Part shown: one piece after another, positions 24,937 to 33,454 of the stretch
How positions within the stretch are numbered: the stretch's first letter is position 1
How the letters are laid out: every line of letters starts with the position of its first letter
NCBI GenBank assembly: GCA_044228285.1
Contig: JBGAVD010000003.1
Span: forward strand, 62,001-126,000
From: JBBATK01 sp044228285
Lineage (GTDB): Bacteria > Bacteroidota > Ignavibacteria > Kapaibacteriales > NICIL-2
Direction of reading: 5' to 3'
Length of the DNA: 64,000 nucleotides
Program-made: the position numbers and the translations under genes
Notes under the pieces: model-generated
Database searches by the model: none
What the model was told of the DNA's origin: nothing
What the model saw: only the letters and a program-made list of their open reading frames with translations

Positions 24937-25935
24937 CTAAGAGCCAGCATCGTCTTCGCAACCTTTACAACCATCTTCATCGCTGAATCGCGGCGACTCT
25001 AGTTGCAGGGTAGCGTGATGTAGGCCATAGGTTTCACGAAGGAGGAGACGGATATCACGGAGAACGGTATCGTGAGCAAAGTCTTGTTCGACTACTAAGT
25101 GCGCGCTAAATGCATGGGTGTTAGCACCAATCTGCCACACGTGCATGTCGTGCACGCTAGCAACACCTGGATGCGCCATGAGGGAAGTATGAATCTGATC
25201 GGCTTCTAGGTGTTCTGGAGTTGACTCCATGAGAATAATGGAAGCACGTTTGATCAACAGATAGGCACTACGAGCGATAAAGGCAGTGATGACGAAAGAT
25301 ATGATTGGATCGATGATGTCCCAACCTGTAAGACTGATGGCAATCGCACCTATAATGACACCCAGTGACGAGAGTAAGTCGGTTAACACGTGCAAGTAGG
25401 CACTTCGAGTGGTTAAGTGATGTGAGTCGCGAAGGAAGTACCAAGCAATTCCATTAGCCAAGAAGCCAATTGTTGCAACAACCAGCATCTCGGTTGGCAA
25501 CACACCTTCCGGAGCTTGCAGTCGCTCGATTGCCTCATAGAAAATGTACGCGCACACAATGAGTAAAATCGTTCCGTTCATCAGAGCAGCCAAGATTTCC
25601 ACTCGGCGCCAGCCATAGTTGAATTTATGTGACTGTGTGCGACGACTAGCGAGGCGAATCCCGAAGAAGGCGATGACGAGTGAGGCAAAATCGATGAGCA
25701 TGTGTCCGCTATCCGACATCAACGCTAGCGAATGCGCTACGAAGCTCCCGACAAGCTGCACGACGAAAATGAAACCAGTACAGATCATCGCGATAATCAA
25801 CGAACGCGAATCGCGCTTTACATGCACGTGATCAAGTCCATGATCATGAAAATGCTCGTGCCCATGGTCATGATCGTGCCCATGATGGTGGCCGTGTGAT
25901 TGCTCGTTTTGATGAATACTTGAGGAACTTTGCAT
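24937..25935 (-). CDS. Cation diffusion facilitator, zinc/cadmium/cobalt exporter (CzcD/ZitB type)
   Basis: This 332-residue protein has an N-terminal tail of about 38 residues very rich in His (HGHHHGHDHDHGHEHFHDHG), probably a metal-binding lid. Six transmembrane helices follow. The transport-site residues of CDF proteins are in SDSGHMLIDFASL (helix II, HxxxD) and YLHVLTDLLSSLGV (helix V, HxxxD). A C-terminal cytosolic ferredoxin-like domain (about 225-325) contains HDMHVWQIGANTHAFSAHL and ends with a GCKGC-type Cys pair. It exports Zn2+ or related ions by proton antiport. It may be co-transcribed with dut. Confidence 0.93.
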   Translation of the reverse strand: MQSSSSIHQNEQSHGHHHGHDHDHGHEHFHDHGLDHVHVKRDSRSLIIAMICTGFIFVVQLVGSFVAHSLALMSDSGHMLIDFASLVIAFFGIRLASRRTQSHKFNYGWRRVEILAALMNGTILLIVCAYIFYEAIERLQAPEGVLPTEMLVVATIGFLANGIAWYFLRDSHHLTTRSAYLHVLTDLLSSLGVIIGAIAISLTGWDIIDPIISFVITAFIARSAYLLIKRASIILMESTPEHLEADQIHTSLMAHPGVASVHDMHVWQIGANTHAFSAHLVVEQDFAHDTVLRDIRLLLRETYGLHHATLQLESPRFSDEDGCKGCEDDAGS

Positions 25936-25963
25936 GCGTGCTGAAATGTGGGAGTAGCTATAA

Positions 25964-25991
25964 AAGAGGGAGCTATCGTGCGATAGCTCCC
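25964..25991 (-). terminator. Terminator of the outer-membrane protein gene
   Basis: GGGAGCTATCG (25968-25978) and CGATAGCTCCC (25981-25991) form an 11-bp perfect stem with a 2-base centre. On the minus strand it is followed by TCTTTTA. Confidence 0.8.
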
Positions 25992-26017
25992 TTCAACTGA
26001 ACATTGAGTCTTAGGCC

Positions 26018-27361
26018 TTAGAAGCGATAGCTTAATCCGGCGGAAAAGACATTAAACTTCGATACCGAATAGTCGAGGCAAATACCAAAAGAGCCAATCT
26101 CTTTGAGTACACCAAAGGTCCACTTGAATGTGGCATCTGAAAACTTCGATTCGCTTACTTGAATCACGTTGTCACCTGGGTATCCACGAGCTGGATCTGC
26201 TGGTTGAACTTCTTCGTTAACAACCTCCCGCAAACCAAGACTGACCTGTACTTCTTGTGGAAGTAGATAACTGTATTTGGACTTGATGTCGACTGTTGCG
26301 TAATCAATACCCGTATACAGGTCGAACCAACCTTTGATAGACTTGCTAGCGTGGATATTTACATCAAAGAACTCGGCAGTAGCATCTAGCTCCGCTTGTG
26401 TTACACCAACGGTATTTGTAAGATGCGTGGCTTGATAACCAACTTGAAGCGCCATATGGAAGCCCGGATCATTCAAGTATTGCGACAGCGAGTGTTTGAC
26501 GGCAACACCAAAGAAGGAGAAGTGTCCGACACTCGTGTCCCAGCGAACAGGCGGAATGTATCGTAGTAGTAACTCTGTGCCGTAAAGTGATCCTATCTCA
26601 AGTTGAGGGACAGCTGCGAACAAAGTGCTCATGTTCTGCCCTGGAGGTAAAGCCAACATTGACGGTAGCTTTATAACGGCGCTATCAATTCGTTTTCTGC
26701 TATTCGTATCCAGAGCGTTATAGACAAAGCTGAATTCAGGATCGGTGGAAAGGAGCTTCACCAACTCCGTCGTTTTGATTTCGACTTTGCCAGGTTTGTT
26801 TCCAAAGATGGTTGCCGCGCGAGCAGGAATAGTCACAGAGCCGTTCTCAAGTCCTTTTTGAAACAGTCGCTCAATAAGTGCCAACATCAAGCCCGCGGTA
26901 TCCTTGACCGAGTACTTCATGTTGACGAAATCAATCTCAACATAATTACCGATGAAATCAATAAGCTGTCGTTTCTCGGTTGGCAATTGCGGCGTGTATT
27001 CTCGTTGATCATCACGAACGAATCCAACCATGCCATTCACACTGAATCGGAAGTACGGCTGGTCAACTTTTGTTGGCACTTCTGCTTTGTTAAAGAAACG
27101 GGAGTTAGAGGTACTATTCAGTGTTGTAACCAAAGGCTGCATGAAGGGCACACTATTGTCTTCAAAGAGACGCTTCTCAAGAGCTCTGGTAACGATGACG
27201 GAATTTGTATCGTACTTTGCTTGGGCGATAAGACTAGTGGTTGAGAAGCACAAAAGACAAAAAGCGCACAACCATATTAACGTCGATCCTCTACCGAATC
27301 TCAAAGAGAGCTGGTGCGACGATGGCTGAGAGATGGCTGACTTTTCAGGGACAATACTCAT
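26018..27361 (-). CDS. DUF6588-like outer-membrane protein
   Basis: The start is ATG 27361 (447 residues). The open frame continues upstream to 27685, but ATG 27361 overlaps the stop of a small membrane gene by ATGA and precedes a signal peptide (STLIWLCAFCLLCFSTTSLIA). The C-terminal half has the DUF6588 look: LEIGSLYGTELLLRYIPP, VGHFSFFGVAVKHSLSQYL, FHMALQVGYQATHL, then amphipathic strands to a final FNVFSAGLSYRF with a terminal Phe, as in beta-barrel proteins. The function is unknown. A strong terminator follows. Assignment to DUF6588 is by recollection of the pattern. Confidence 0.75.
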   Translation of the reverse strand: MSIVPEKSAISQPSSHQLSLRFGRGSTLIWLCAFCLLCFSTTSLIAQAKYDTNSVIVTRALEKRLFEDNSVPFMQPLVTTLNSTSNSRFFNKAEVPTKVDQPYFRFSVNGMVGFVRDDQREYTPQLPTEKRQLIDFIGNYVEIDFVNMKYSVKDTAGLMLALIERLFQKGLENGSVTIPARAATIFGNKPGKVEIKTTELVKLLSTDPEFSFVYNALDTNSRKRIDSAVIKLPSMLALPPGQNMSTLFAAVPQLEIGSLYGTELLLRYIPPVRWDTSVGHFSFFGVAVKHSLSQYLNDPGFHMALQVGYQATHLTNTVGVTQAELDATAEFFDVNIHASKSIKGWFDLYTGIDYATVDIKSKYSYLLPQEVQVSLGLREVVNEEVQPADPARGYPGDNVIQVSESKFSDATFKWTFGVLKEIGSFGICLDYSVSKFNVFSAGLSYRF

Positions 27362-27534
27362 CGAAAAACCTTTCGTCGAATGATGAGAAAGATTGGCAGT
27401 GCAATAATCACGACCATTAAGAGCTTGGTAAGCTCGAAGGTAATCCAGAACAGTTTGAACATGAGCCACCAGATTGCTCCCAAGAGGAAATAACCGATGA
27501 TGATGGCCAGGATGATCGAGATGATATTTTTCAT
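27358..27534 (-). CDS. Small membrane protein coupled to the outer-membrane protein gene
   Basis: The protein is 58 residues from ATG 27534; ATG 27561 is possible. It is almost wholly hydrophobic, with two spans (IISIILAIIIGYFLLGAIW and LLMVVIIALPIFLII), ending RRKVFR. It resembles no named family. Its TGA overlaps the ATG of the 447-residue outer-membrane protein gene, so the two are likely translated together. That makes it more credible than its size alone would. Confidence 0.6.
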   Translation of the reverse strand: MKNIISIILAIIIGYFLLGAIWWLMFKLFWITFELTKLLMVVIIALPIFLIIRRKVFR

Positions 27535-27683
27535 AGACACAGAGTGTATGGCACAAAACAAATATACAACGATGCGTGCTGCACAGGTGATACAGAGAAT
27601 TCAGACGAAAGAGATAGCTGCTTGTTTGCTCTGCGGCTTCAAATATGCGATATTGCCCGCCTAACCACCACAAAAGCTCGCTC

Positions 27684-29387
27684 ATGCTTCGCCTTTGCGT
27701 CTGTTTTTTCTTGCTAAGCTGCGCCCTGCGGGCACAGAATTTCGATGTTAATGCAGAGCATATGTCGGAAGACTACCTCTTTCTACGCTCGCTCTACGGT
27801 CATTCTTCAGTTGGAGATTACAGTCTCAGCCCCGCATCTTTCAGAGCTCTGTCCTTCTTAAAGACTTCAACAAGCAATAGCTCCTTGCCTGTTTTTCTGC
27901 AGCAATTAGAGTCAACGATGCGCAACACCTATGCTCCTTTGCTGTATACTCAAAGTGGCAGAGCGGCTGGGGATGAGGCTGATAATGAGCTCAAATGGCT
28001 TCCAATTCACGACGCTAGGATTCATGCTCTATCGTATGCCGACTCATCCATTCGTCTCATGGTCGATGCAGGTGCGATGCTCCGAGTTGGCTCTGTTGAA
28101 TTGGGTGATAGCACACATCCCTTTGCTATGGGGAACATGAATGCTCGTGTGATGGGTTCCTTAAACGAGAACTTCGGCTTCATGCTGTACTTGTCAAACG
28201 GCTTACTGTTCAGCGGCGAGTCCAACTACGTCAAGTTCACCGATGGCGTGCTTTCGCGCACACTAAAGTTTACGGAGTTAGAGCAGAAGTTTTTTGATCG
28301 TTACGTCGGCTATGTGCAGTATCAATCGGATCACATGCGCATTCGTTATGGACGAGAGCATATAAGCTGGGGCTACTCACCTATCGACAATCTTGTTCAT
28401 TCAAGATTTGCTCCATTAAGTGACGGCCTCTTCATGGATTTCCCCTTCAAGAGCATACGATTCAGCACCATTCATCATGCATTAGATGGCACCGATACAA
28501 GTGGCAAAGCCATCGTTGGAAAGTTCATGGCTTCACACAGACTCCAGATCGAGGCAACCAATTGGCTCAGTGTTGGCATTAACGATATGGTTGTATATTC
28601 AGGTCGCGGTATCGATCTAGCATACCTGAACCCTTTGGCTTTCTATGTATCTACGGGATTGAACTCGCGAAACAAGAGTGAGATGGATAATTCTCTGCTG
28701 GGCATGGACCTTGCGTTTCGTCCATTTTCACGGACACTTCTCTATGGCGCTATCCTGTTTGATGATCTGTCGTTTGAGTCGATCAGCGACACTTCTGCTG
28801 CTGGAAACAACAACAAGTCCATCTACCAACTCGGTGCCTCGCAGCTGATAGACGAAACTCCATTGCCTTTACTACTTAGCACAGAGTATGTACGTGCTTC
28901 TGCATTCTGTTACTCACATCGTGACATAAACAATTCTTGGACGCAGATGGGAGCTCCTCTGGGTTACAATATGCAGCCCAACAGTGATCGCATCGCCCTC
29001 CAAACAAAGCTATGGCTCAGCGCTCGAAGTTTTCTTCAGCTAGACTTTGACTATACCCGCTGGGGCGAGAACTTTTTAGACTCCACCGGCGCTATCAGAA
29101 CAGCACCTTATGTTCCTACCGGAGGCGATACGTTGTGGATGCCTGTTGGGAATGTTGGAGCAGACATGACAAGAGGCGATGGCGACTTTTTACCTGGACA
29201 GTATTCTGTTGGCAACACCTTTCTTCGCGGGAACTTGAGTATCACTCGTCGTCTTCAAGTCCTCCTCTCAACCGAAGTCATCAAGAACGTCTTTCTTGAT
29301 GCACGAGCACTCTACCTTCATCGCACCGGTGGAAACAATCCACTTCGAGAGTTCTGGGCTTGGGTTGAGCTTCGCATTGGGTACTAA
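27684..29387 (+). CDS. Outer-membrane beta-barrel protein, Wzi-like
   Basis: The protein is 567 residues from ATG 27684, which begins a signal peptide (MLRLCVCFFLLSCALRA). The body is a string of amphipathic strands with a segment MRIRYGREHISWGYSP, which recalls the GRxxxxWGxG-type motif of Wzi/capsule-assembly barrels. NPLAFYVSTGLNSRNKSEMDNSLLGMDLAF is in the same style, split here as NPLAFYVSTGLNS and DNSLLGMDLAF. The C-terminus WAWVELRIGY ends in an aromatic residue, as expected for insertion by BamA. A role in surface polysaccharide attachment is inference. It has its own divergent promoter region. Confidence 0.65.
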   Translation: MLRLCVCFFLLSCALRAQNFDVNAEHMSEDYLFLRSLYGHSSVGDYSLSPASFRALSFLKTSTSNSSLPVFLQQLESTMRNTYAPLLYTQSGRAAGDEADNELKWLPIHDARIHALSYADSSIRLMVDAGAMLRVGSVELGDSTHPFAMGNMNARVMGSLNENFGFMLYLSNGLLFSGESNYVKFTDGVLSRTLKFTELEQKFFDRYVGYVQYQSDHMRIRYGREHISWGYSPIDNLVHSRFAPLSDGLFMDFPFKSIRFSTIHHALDGTDTSGKAIVGKFMASHRLQIEATNWLSVGINDMVVYSGRGIDLAYLNPLAFYVSTGLNSRNKSEMDNSLLGMDLAFRPFSRTLLYGAILFDDLSFESISDTSAAGNNNKSIYQLGASQLIDETPLPLLLSTEYVRASAFCYSHRDINNSWTQMGAPLGYNMQPNSDRIALQTKLWLSARSFLQLDFDYTRWGENFLDSTGAIRTAPYVPTGGDTLWMPVGNVGADMTRGDGDFLPGQYSVGNTFLRGNLSITRRLQVLLSTEVIKNVFLDARALYLHRTGGNNPLREFWAWVELRIGY

Positions 29388-29441
29388 CAATCACCGTGTT
29401 CCATTCATGAGCTGAACGTGCACACTCCTATTCAATGTCGA

Positions 29442-29452
29442 GTGCGAAGCAC
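29442..29452. repeat. GAA-triloop hairpin after the Wzi-like gene
   Basis: GTGC and GCAC flank a GAA loop between convergent genes. The core is GCGAAGC. The stem is short (4 bp). Confidence 0.4.
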
Positions 29453-29523
29453 GAGCATGGGCAAAAGACTCCTACCGACTATTTGAGTACATCAGGCGAC
29501 CAGAGAGAAAAAGACAATTCCTT

Positions 29524-31245
29524 TTATCGTAGGGGCAAGGGTTGTCCATCCGTTTTTGGCAACTTCAACTCAAGTTGCTCAGCCAGTGTAGGCGCAAGAT
29601 CTTCCGGATGACTTGGGCTCGTCACAACCTTCGGGCTTAATCCATTTCCAAAGAACATGAGCGGAACCCATCGATCATAGTGATATGGTGTACCATGTGT
29701 GGTTGGTTTAGAGCCGAAGAGCCAGCGCTCTTGGGGAAAGATCACAATATCTCCAGAGCGCGGAGCATAGACGCTATGACGAATGAGCTCAAAGGTTTCT
29801 GGGTCAATTGACTCAGGACGTTGATTCGCCAGAATGCGATGCGTGGGAATGGCAATGCCGATGCCCTGAACACCACGTAGAAGCCCGCAGAGAGTATCGC
29901 AGATTGCAGGAAAGGTTGAAGCGATACCTTTCACGACAGAACTGTCAAGAAAGATAAACGGTGGGCTGAACTGCTTGATAAAGCCCTTCGGTTCTTGTGC
30001 GGCAACATCAGCGCCATCAACGGCAACGGGTAGGAAGTTCTGATAGGGATTTTGCATAGCATCGGCTACGTTTTTGCGGCTGAGACGTCCGGCAATTCTT
30101 CCACCTGTCTGCGATCCATTCTCTGGAATCTCGGCTACTCCGTGGTCTGAACAGATAATCAATTCATATTTCTCACGTCCTAATTCTGAGTCTAGGAAGT
30201 CAATGAACCCTGCTAGTGAGCGATCAGCACTTATGAGAATCTCTTTCATCTCGCGGCTGTTTGGTCCGAAGCGATGTCCAACCTCATCGGTTGTGGAGAC
30301 TCCGATACAAATCATGTCGCTATGATCACCCTTGCCAAGTTGCTCTTTTTGAATACAGAGTTTAGCGGCATCCATAATCCAATCGATAGAGTATGGTGTG
30401 CTGATAAATGCTTCCCAAAAATCGTCTGAGCCGTAGGCTGGAATAACGTGAGGGAAGACCTTGGATCCACCGCCAGGAAAATCACCTTCCCAGGGCATAT
30501 TGTCGTTAAGACTAATAATCTGCGAAGCCGTTAAGTGAGGAAGATCAGCAGGTGGTTTTCCGCCTGGATGCGATTTCAGATGGGCTTCCATTTCCGCTGG
30601 ACTTGGCAGCTTCACCGCTGCTTGAGAAGCGTTCCAGGTTTGACCTCCAAACGTTCTCAAGTTGTGAGCAAGATTAAACTCTTGCAGCCACGCTGGACTT
30701 TGATAGTGCTTTGATGTACCCAGTCCTCCTCGCTCAGGTTGCAACCAGAGTGCGCAGTTTGCTTTCAAACCGGTCATAAGAATGGCAGCGCGATCTTTGA
30801 TAGCCATTCCAAACACTTTTGACTTTGGTGATGCTGTTTTAAGCAGTTGTCCAATGGTGGGGGCTAGCAGATTCCTTGGCGAGCGAACGCCTCCAGTATC
30901 TTCCGTGGCATGCACCATCTTACCCTCCTTGCGATCGAAATAATCATTCCCAACGATTCCGTGTTGGTAGGGATCGGTGCCTGTTAAAAGAACGGAGTGT
31001 CCGGGTGCAGTCAAATTGACCGCATGCTTATACACACAACTATCAAACGCAACACCTTCGGCACGAACGCGAGCAAAGCCCTTCCGGCCAAGATCCTCTT
31101 TAAAGAACTCCAGGCGATCTCCGCGAAGCTGATCATACGACACGACAACGATGAGTTTTGGCATTCCGGCTTCTAAGGAATAAGGCAACCAAAGAAGAGA
31201 AGCAGCACAGAGACAGACTTTTAACAGCGTAGAAAAACGAAGCAT
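29524..31245 (-). CDS. Alkaline phosphatase superfamily protein, PafA-like
   Basis: The protein is 573 residues from ATG 31245, with signal peptide (FSTLLKVCLCAASLLWLPYSLEA). The N-terminal block LIVVVSYDQLRGDRLEFF supplies the first metal Asp. NLTAPGHSVLLTGTDPYQHG carries the nucleophilic Thr, and GIVGNDYFDRK follows. Later, STTDEVGHRFGP and IICSDHGVAEIPE give the remaining zinc ligands (Asp/His). This order is that of PafA-type phosphate-irrepressible alkaline phosphatases common in Bacteroidota, which release phosphate from monoesters in the periplasm or outside. Phosphodiesterase (NPP) activity is an alternative. The gene is probably monocistronic. Confidence 0.88.
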   Translation of the reverse strand: MLRFSTLLKVCLCAASLLWLPYSLEAGMPKLIVVVSYDQLRGDRLEFFKEDLGRKGFARVRAEGVAFDSCVYKHAVNLTAPGHSVLLTGTDPYQHGIVGNDYFDRKEGKMVHATEDTGGVRSPRNLLAPTIGQLLKTASPKSKVFGMAIKDRAAILMTGLKANCALWLQPERGGLGTSKHYQSPAWLQEFNLAHNLRTFGGQTWNASQAAVKLPSPAEMEAHLKSHPGGKPPADLPHLTASQIISLNDNMPWEGDFPGGGSKVFPHVIPAYGSDDFWEAFISTPYSIDWIMDAAKLCIQKEQLGKGDHSDMICIGVSTTDEVGHRFGPNSREMKEILISADRSLAGFIDFLDSELGREKYELIICSDHGVAEIPENGSQTGGRIAGRLSRKNVADAMQNPYQNFLPVAVDGADVAAQEPKGFIKQFSPPFIFLDSSVVKGIASTFPAICDTLCGLLRGVQGIGIAIPTHRILANQRPESIDPETFELIRHSVYAPRSGDIVIFPQERWLFGSKPTTHGTPYHYDRWVPLMFFGNGLSPKVVTSPSHPEDLAPTLAEQLELKLPKTDGQPLPLR

Positions 31246-31325
31246 ATGGTATTGCCGAAGGGGTTGATAGTTGAGGACAAAAATACACAGCCGCCATTGC
31301 ACCAACAGCCTTTGGGCGGGGACTT

Positions 31326-32213
31326 TTAGACCTTTAACGAATTATAACGAGCCTGCAATTGACCGTCTTCCAACAGGTATTCGGTCTCTGCTCTGTCCAT
31401 CCCCTCTCTCATCTGCTGCTCGCCGATTCGCACCAGGGTCCCTGCATCGATGCTTGCGAGTACAGAAATACGAAAAGTGCTGGGCTGGGCCCATTGTTCG
31501 CATAGTTTACGGTATTCTTCCTCGCTTTTACGTGAGTGTTCGATAAGCTGCTCCAACTCTGCTTCGGCACGAAGCAGTTGAGCACCAGGTGGAGTATGCA
31601 AGAGTCCTTGTTCGCGGGTGTGTTGAAGTGCGCTAACGACTTCCCGCTTGGTTTTCAGGGAGTGGAAGTCTGTGAGCATACGGCGGTACAGAATGCACTC
31701 TTTACGACGTCTGAGAAAGATGTTCCCCAATTCCAGTTCGCAGCTATGTTCTTCCTCATTGCGAACGCGGTACACGATCATGCCGTCACAGGCACTAATA
31801 CGCGAGTCGACAATCTTCGCGGTCGCCGCAAAGATCGATGCCGTCGCCTGTATAGTAGAATCTGAAGCCTCACGATGAATGATGATGTTCTGCTCAGAGA
31901 ACAGGTCGGAATCCCGAACAATGAACGCAGAGATGTTGCCGCGCGCATACAGTGTACTTTTTTGGCAACTCCCGGCTACTCGTAACTGTCCAAAACACAT
32001 AATGGTTGAATTAACTATGCTTCCTTTGAAGCTAGCATTCCCAACAATAGTGAGACTGGTGTTCTCCACATCACAGTGAATGACTACATTTCGGTCATAC
32101 TCTGTACGTTCACACAGCATGGTGCTTGATCGAACTACCACAGAATGGCTGATTTGTTCTTCTTGCTCTGAGCTTTTTACGAAAGGTGAGGGATTTTCCA
32201 GGGTGCTTTGCAT
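31326..32213 (-). CDS. DUF342/FapA-like beta-helical protein
   Basis: The protein is 295 residues from ATG 32213. The first half is a right-handed parallel beta-helix-like repeat (NVVIHCDVENTSLTIVG, FKGSIVNSTIMCFGQLRV, STLYARGNISAFIVRDS, NIIIHREASDSTIQAT). This is the style of FapA/DUF342 and bactofilin proteins. The second half is a helical hairpin (AEAELEQLIEHSRKSEEEY), also typical of DUF342. No signal peptide is present, so it is cytosolic. FapA-type proteins affect envelope or flagellar processes in other bacteria; the role here is unknown. The first residues before 32213 are unconserved. Confidence 0.6.
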   Translation of the reverse strand: MQSTLENPSPFVKSSEQEEQISHSVVVRSSTMLCERTEYDRNVVIHCDVENTSLTIVGNASFKGSIVNSTIMCFGQLRVAGSCQKSTLYARGNISAFIVRDSDLFSEQNIIIHREASDSTIQATASIFAATAKIVDSRISACDGMIVYRVRNEEEHSCELELGNIFLRRRKECILYRRMLTDFHSLKTKREVVSALQHTREQGLLHTPPGAQLLRAEAELEQLIEHSRKSEEEYRKLCEQWAQPSTFRISVLASIDAGTLVRIGEQQMREGMDRAETEYLLEDGQLQARYNSLKV

Positions 32214-32255
32214 CAATTCCTCTTTATGACAGACATTACGACATTTTATTCTCAA

Positions 32256-32272
32256 GCAGCGCTGCGCGCTGC
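32256..32272. repeat. Triloop hairpin upstream of the DUF342-like gene
   Basis: GCAGCGC and GCGCTGC flank a TGC loop (GCA on the other strand), a 7-bp perfect stem between divergent genes. Confidence 0.6.
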
Positions 32273-32394
32273 ACAGCTCTGACAATAGCCAGAACATCTG
32301 CAGTAGTCAGCCATCTAACAGTCCTGTTTATGACTCGCTAACGAGAGGGTTATCTTTTTTACAATGTATCGGACACTCCCCTTCGTTATTTACC

Positions 32395-32422
32395 TTGTTG
32401 GTCGATACTTCAATGGTAATTT
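32395..32422 (+). promoter_or_regulatory. Candidate rfbA promoter
   Basis: TTGTTG (32395-32400) and TAATTT (32417-32422) are separated by 16 bp, 27 bp before the rfbA ATG. This supports starting rfbA at 32449 rather than at the upstream TTG. Confidence 0.4.
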
Positions 32423-32448
32423 CGGTTCATCACTCATCATTTCAGACT

Positions 32449-33321
32449 ATGGCGACAACCAAAGGAATCATTCTTGCCGGTGGCAGCGGAACACGTTTAT
32501 ACCCGATGACTGCAGTTTTCAGTAAGCAGCTTCAGCCGATCTATGATAAGCCAATGATCTATTACCCTTTAGCTACGCTCATGTTGGCTGGCATTAAGGA
32601 TATCCTCATCATTAGTACTCCCGTTGATACCCCGAATATTGAGCGTTTGCTTGGCGATGGCAAGCGTTGGGGGGTTTCGATCCAGTATAAAGTGCAAGCA
32701 GCCCCAAAGGGCATTGCCGAGGCTTTCATCTATGGTGCAGAGTTTATTGGGCAAGACCAAGTATGCTTGGTACTTGGCGACAATCTCTTCTACGGTAAAC
32801 TCGACTTCTTGCGCAGGGCCCTTGAGAAGAATGTTGGCGGTACGATTTTCGCTTATCAGGTCACCGATCCTGAGCGCTACGGCGTAGTGGAACTGGGTGA
32901 GAACGGCGAGATTCTCTCGATTGAGGAGAAGCCAGCTTCGCCGAAATCGAACTTTGCAATTCCTGGTCTTTATGTATTCTCAAACGAAGTTGTACAGATC
33001 GCAAGAACGATACAGCCAAGTCCGCGAGGTGAGGTAGAAATCACAGAGGTTCAGAATGCATATCTTCGTCAGGGCACGTTGCGTGTGGAACGCATGGGTC
33101 GCGGGATTGCATGGCTGGACACTGGGACGCCCGAGAGCTTACTTGAGGCGAGTCAGTTTATCCACGCAATTGAAAAACGCCAGGGTATGAAGATTGCTTG
33201 TCTGGAAGAAATTGCACGTCACGAAGGCTATATCAGCAAAGCTGAATACGATGCAGTAGTAGATGCCTTACCAAAGGGTTCGTATAAAGAGTACTGTCTG
33301 CGCGTTCGGAACGACATCTAA
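32449..33321 (+). CDS. rfbA: Glucose-1-phosphate thymidylyltransferase
   Basis: RfbA/RmlA joins glucose-1-phosphate and dTTP into dTDP-glucose, the entry to dTDP-rhamnose and other deoxysugars. The protein is 290 residues from ATG 32449, the family length. Motifs are KGIILAGGSGTRLYPMT (nucleotide binding), KQLQPIYDKPMIYYPL, QAAPKGIAEAF, LVLGDNLFYG (metal Asp), VVELGENGEILSIEEKP and AWLDTGTPESLLEAS. The other rml genes are not adjacent, so the pathway is split on the chromosome. The upstream DUF342-like gene is divergent and the downstream L,D-transpeptidase gene convergent. Confidence 0.96.
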   Translation: MATTKGIILAGGSGTRLYPMTAVFSKQLQPIYDKPMIYYPLATLMLAGIKDILIISTPVDTPNIERLLGDGKRWGVSIQYKVQAAPKGIAEAFIYGAEFIGQDQVCLVLGDNLFYGKLDFLRRALEKNVGGTIFAYQVTDPERYGVVELGENGEILSIEEKPASPKSNFAIPGLYVFSNEVVQIARTIQPSPRGEVEITEVQNAYLRQGTLRVERMGRGIAWLDTGTPESLLEASQFIHAIEKRQGMKIACLEEIARHEGYISKAEYDAVVDALPKGSYKEYCLRVRNDI

Positions 33322-33413
33322 AGCGCACCAACAAGCACTATACTTTGTTCAGCTGAAGTCTCAGTGTGCTTTATACAAGAGTCGCTCAATCCATCAACAA
33401 AATAGCTCCCAAC

Positions 33414-33454
33414 GAAAGCCCCATGATGAGTCTATGACTTGTCTTGGGGCTTTC
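33414..33454. terminator. Possible bidirectional terminator between rfbA and the L,D-transpeptidase gene
   Basis: GAAAGCCCC (33414-33422) pairs with GGGGCTTTC (33446-33454) across a 23-base loop that holds the stop codon of the minus-strand gene. There is only a weak T-run. Confidence 0.45.
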
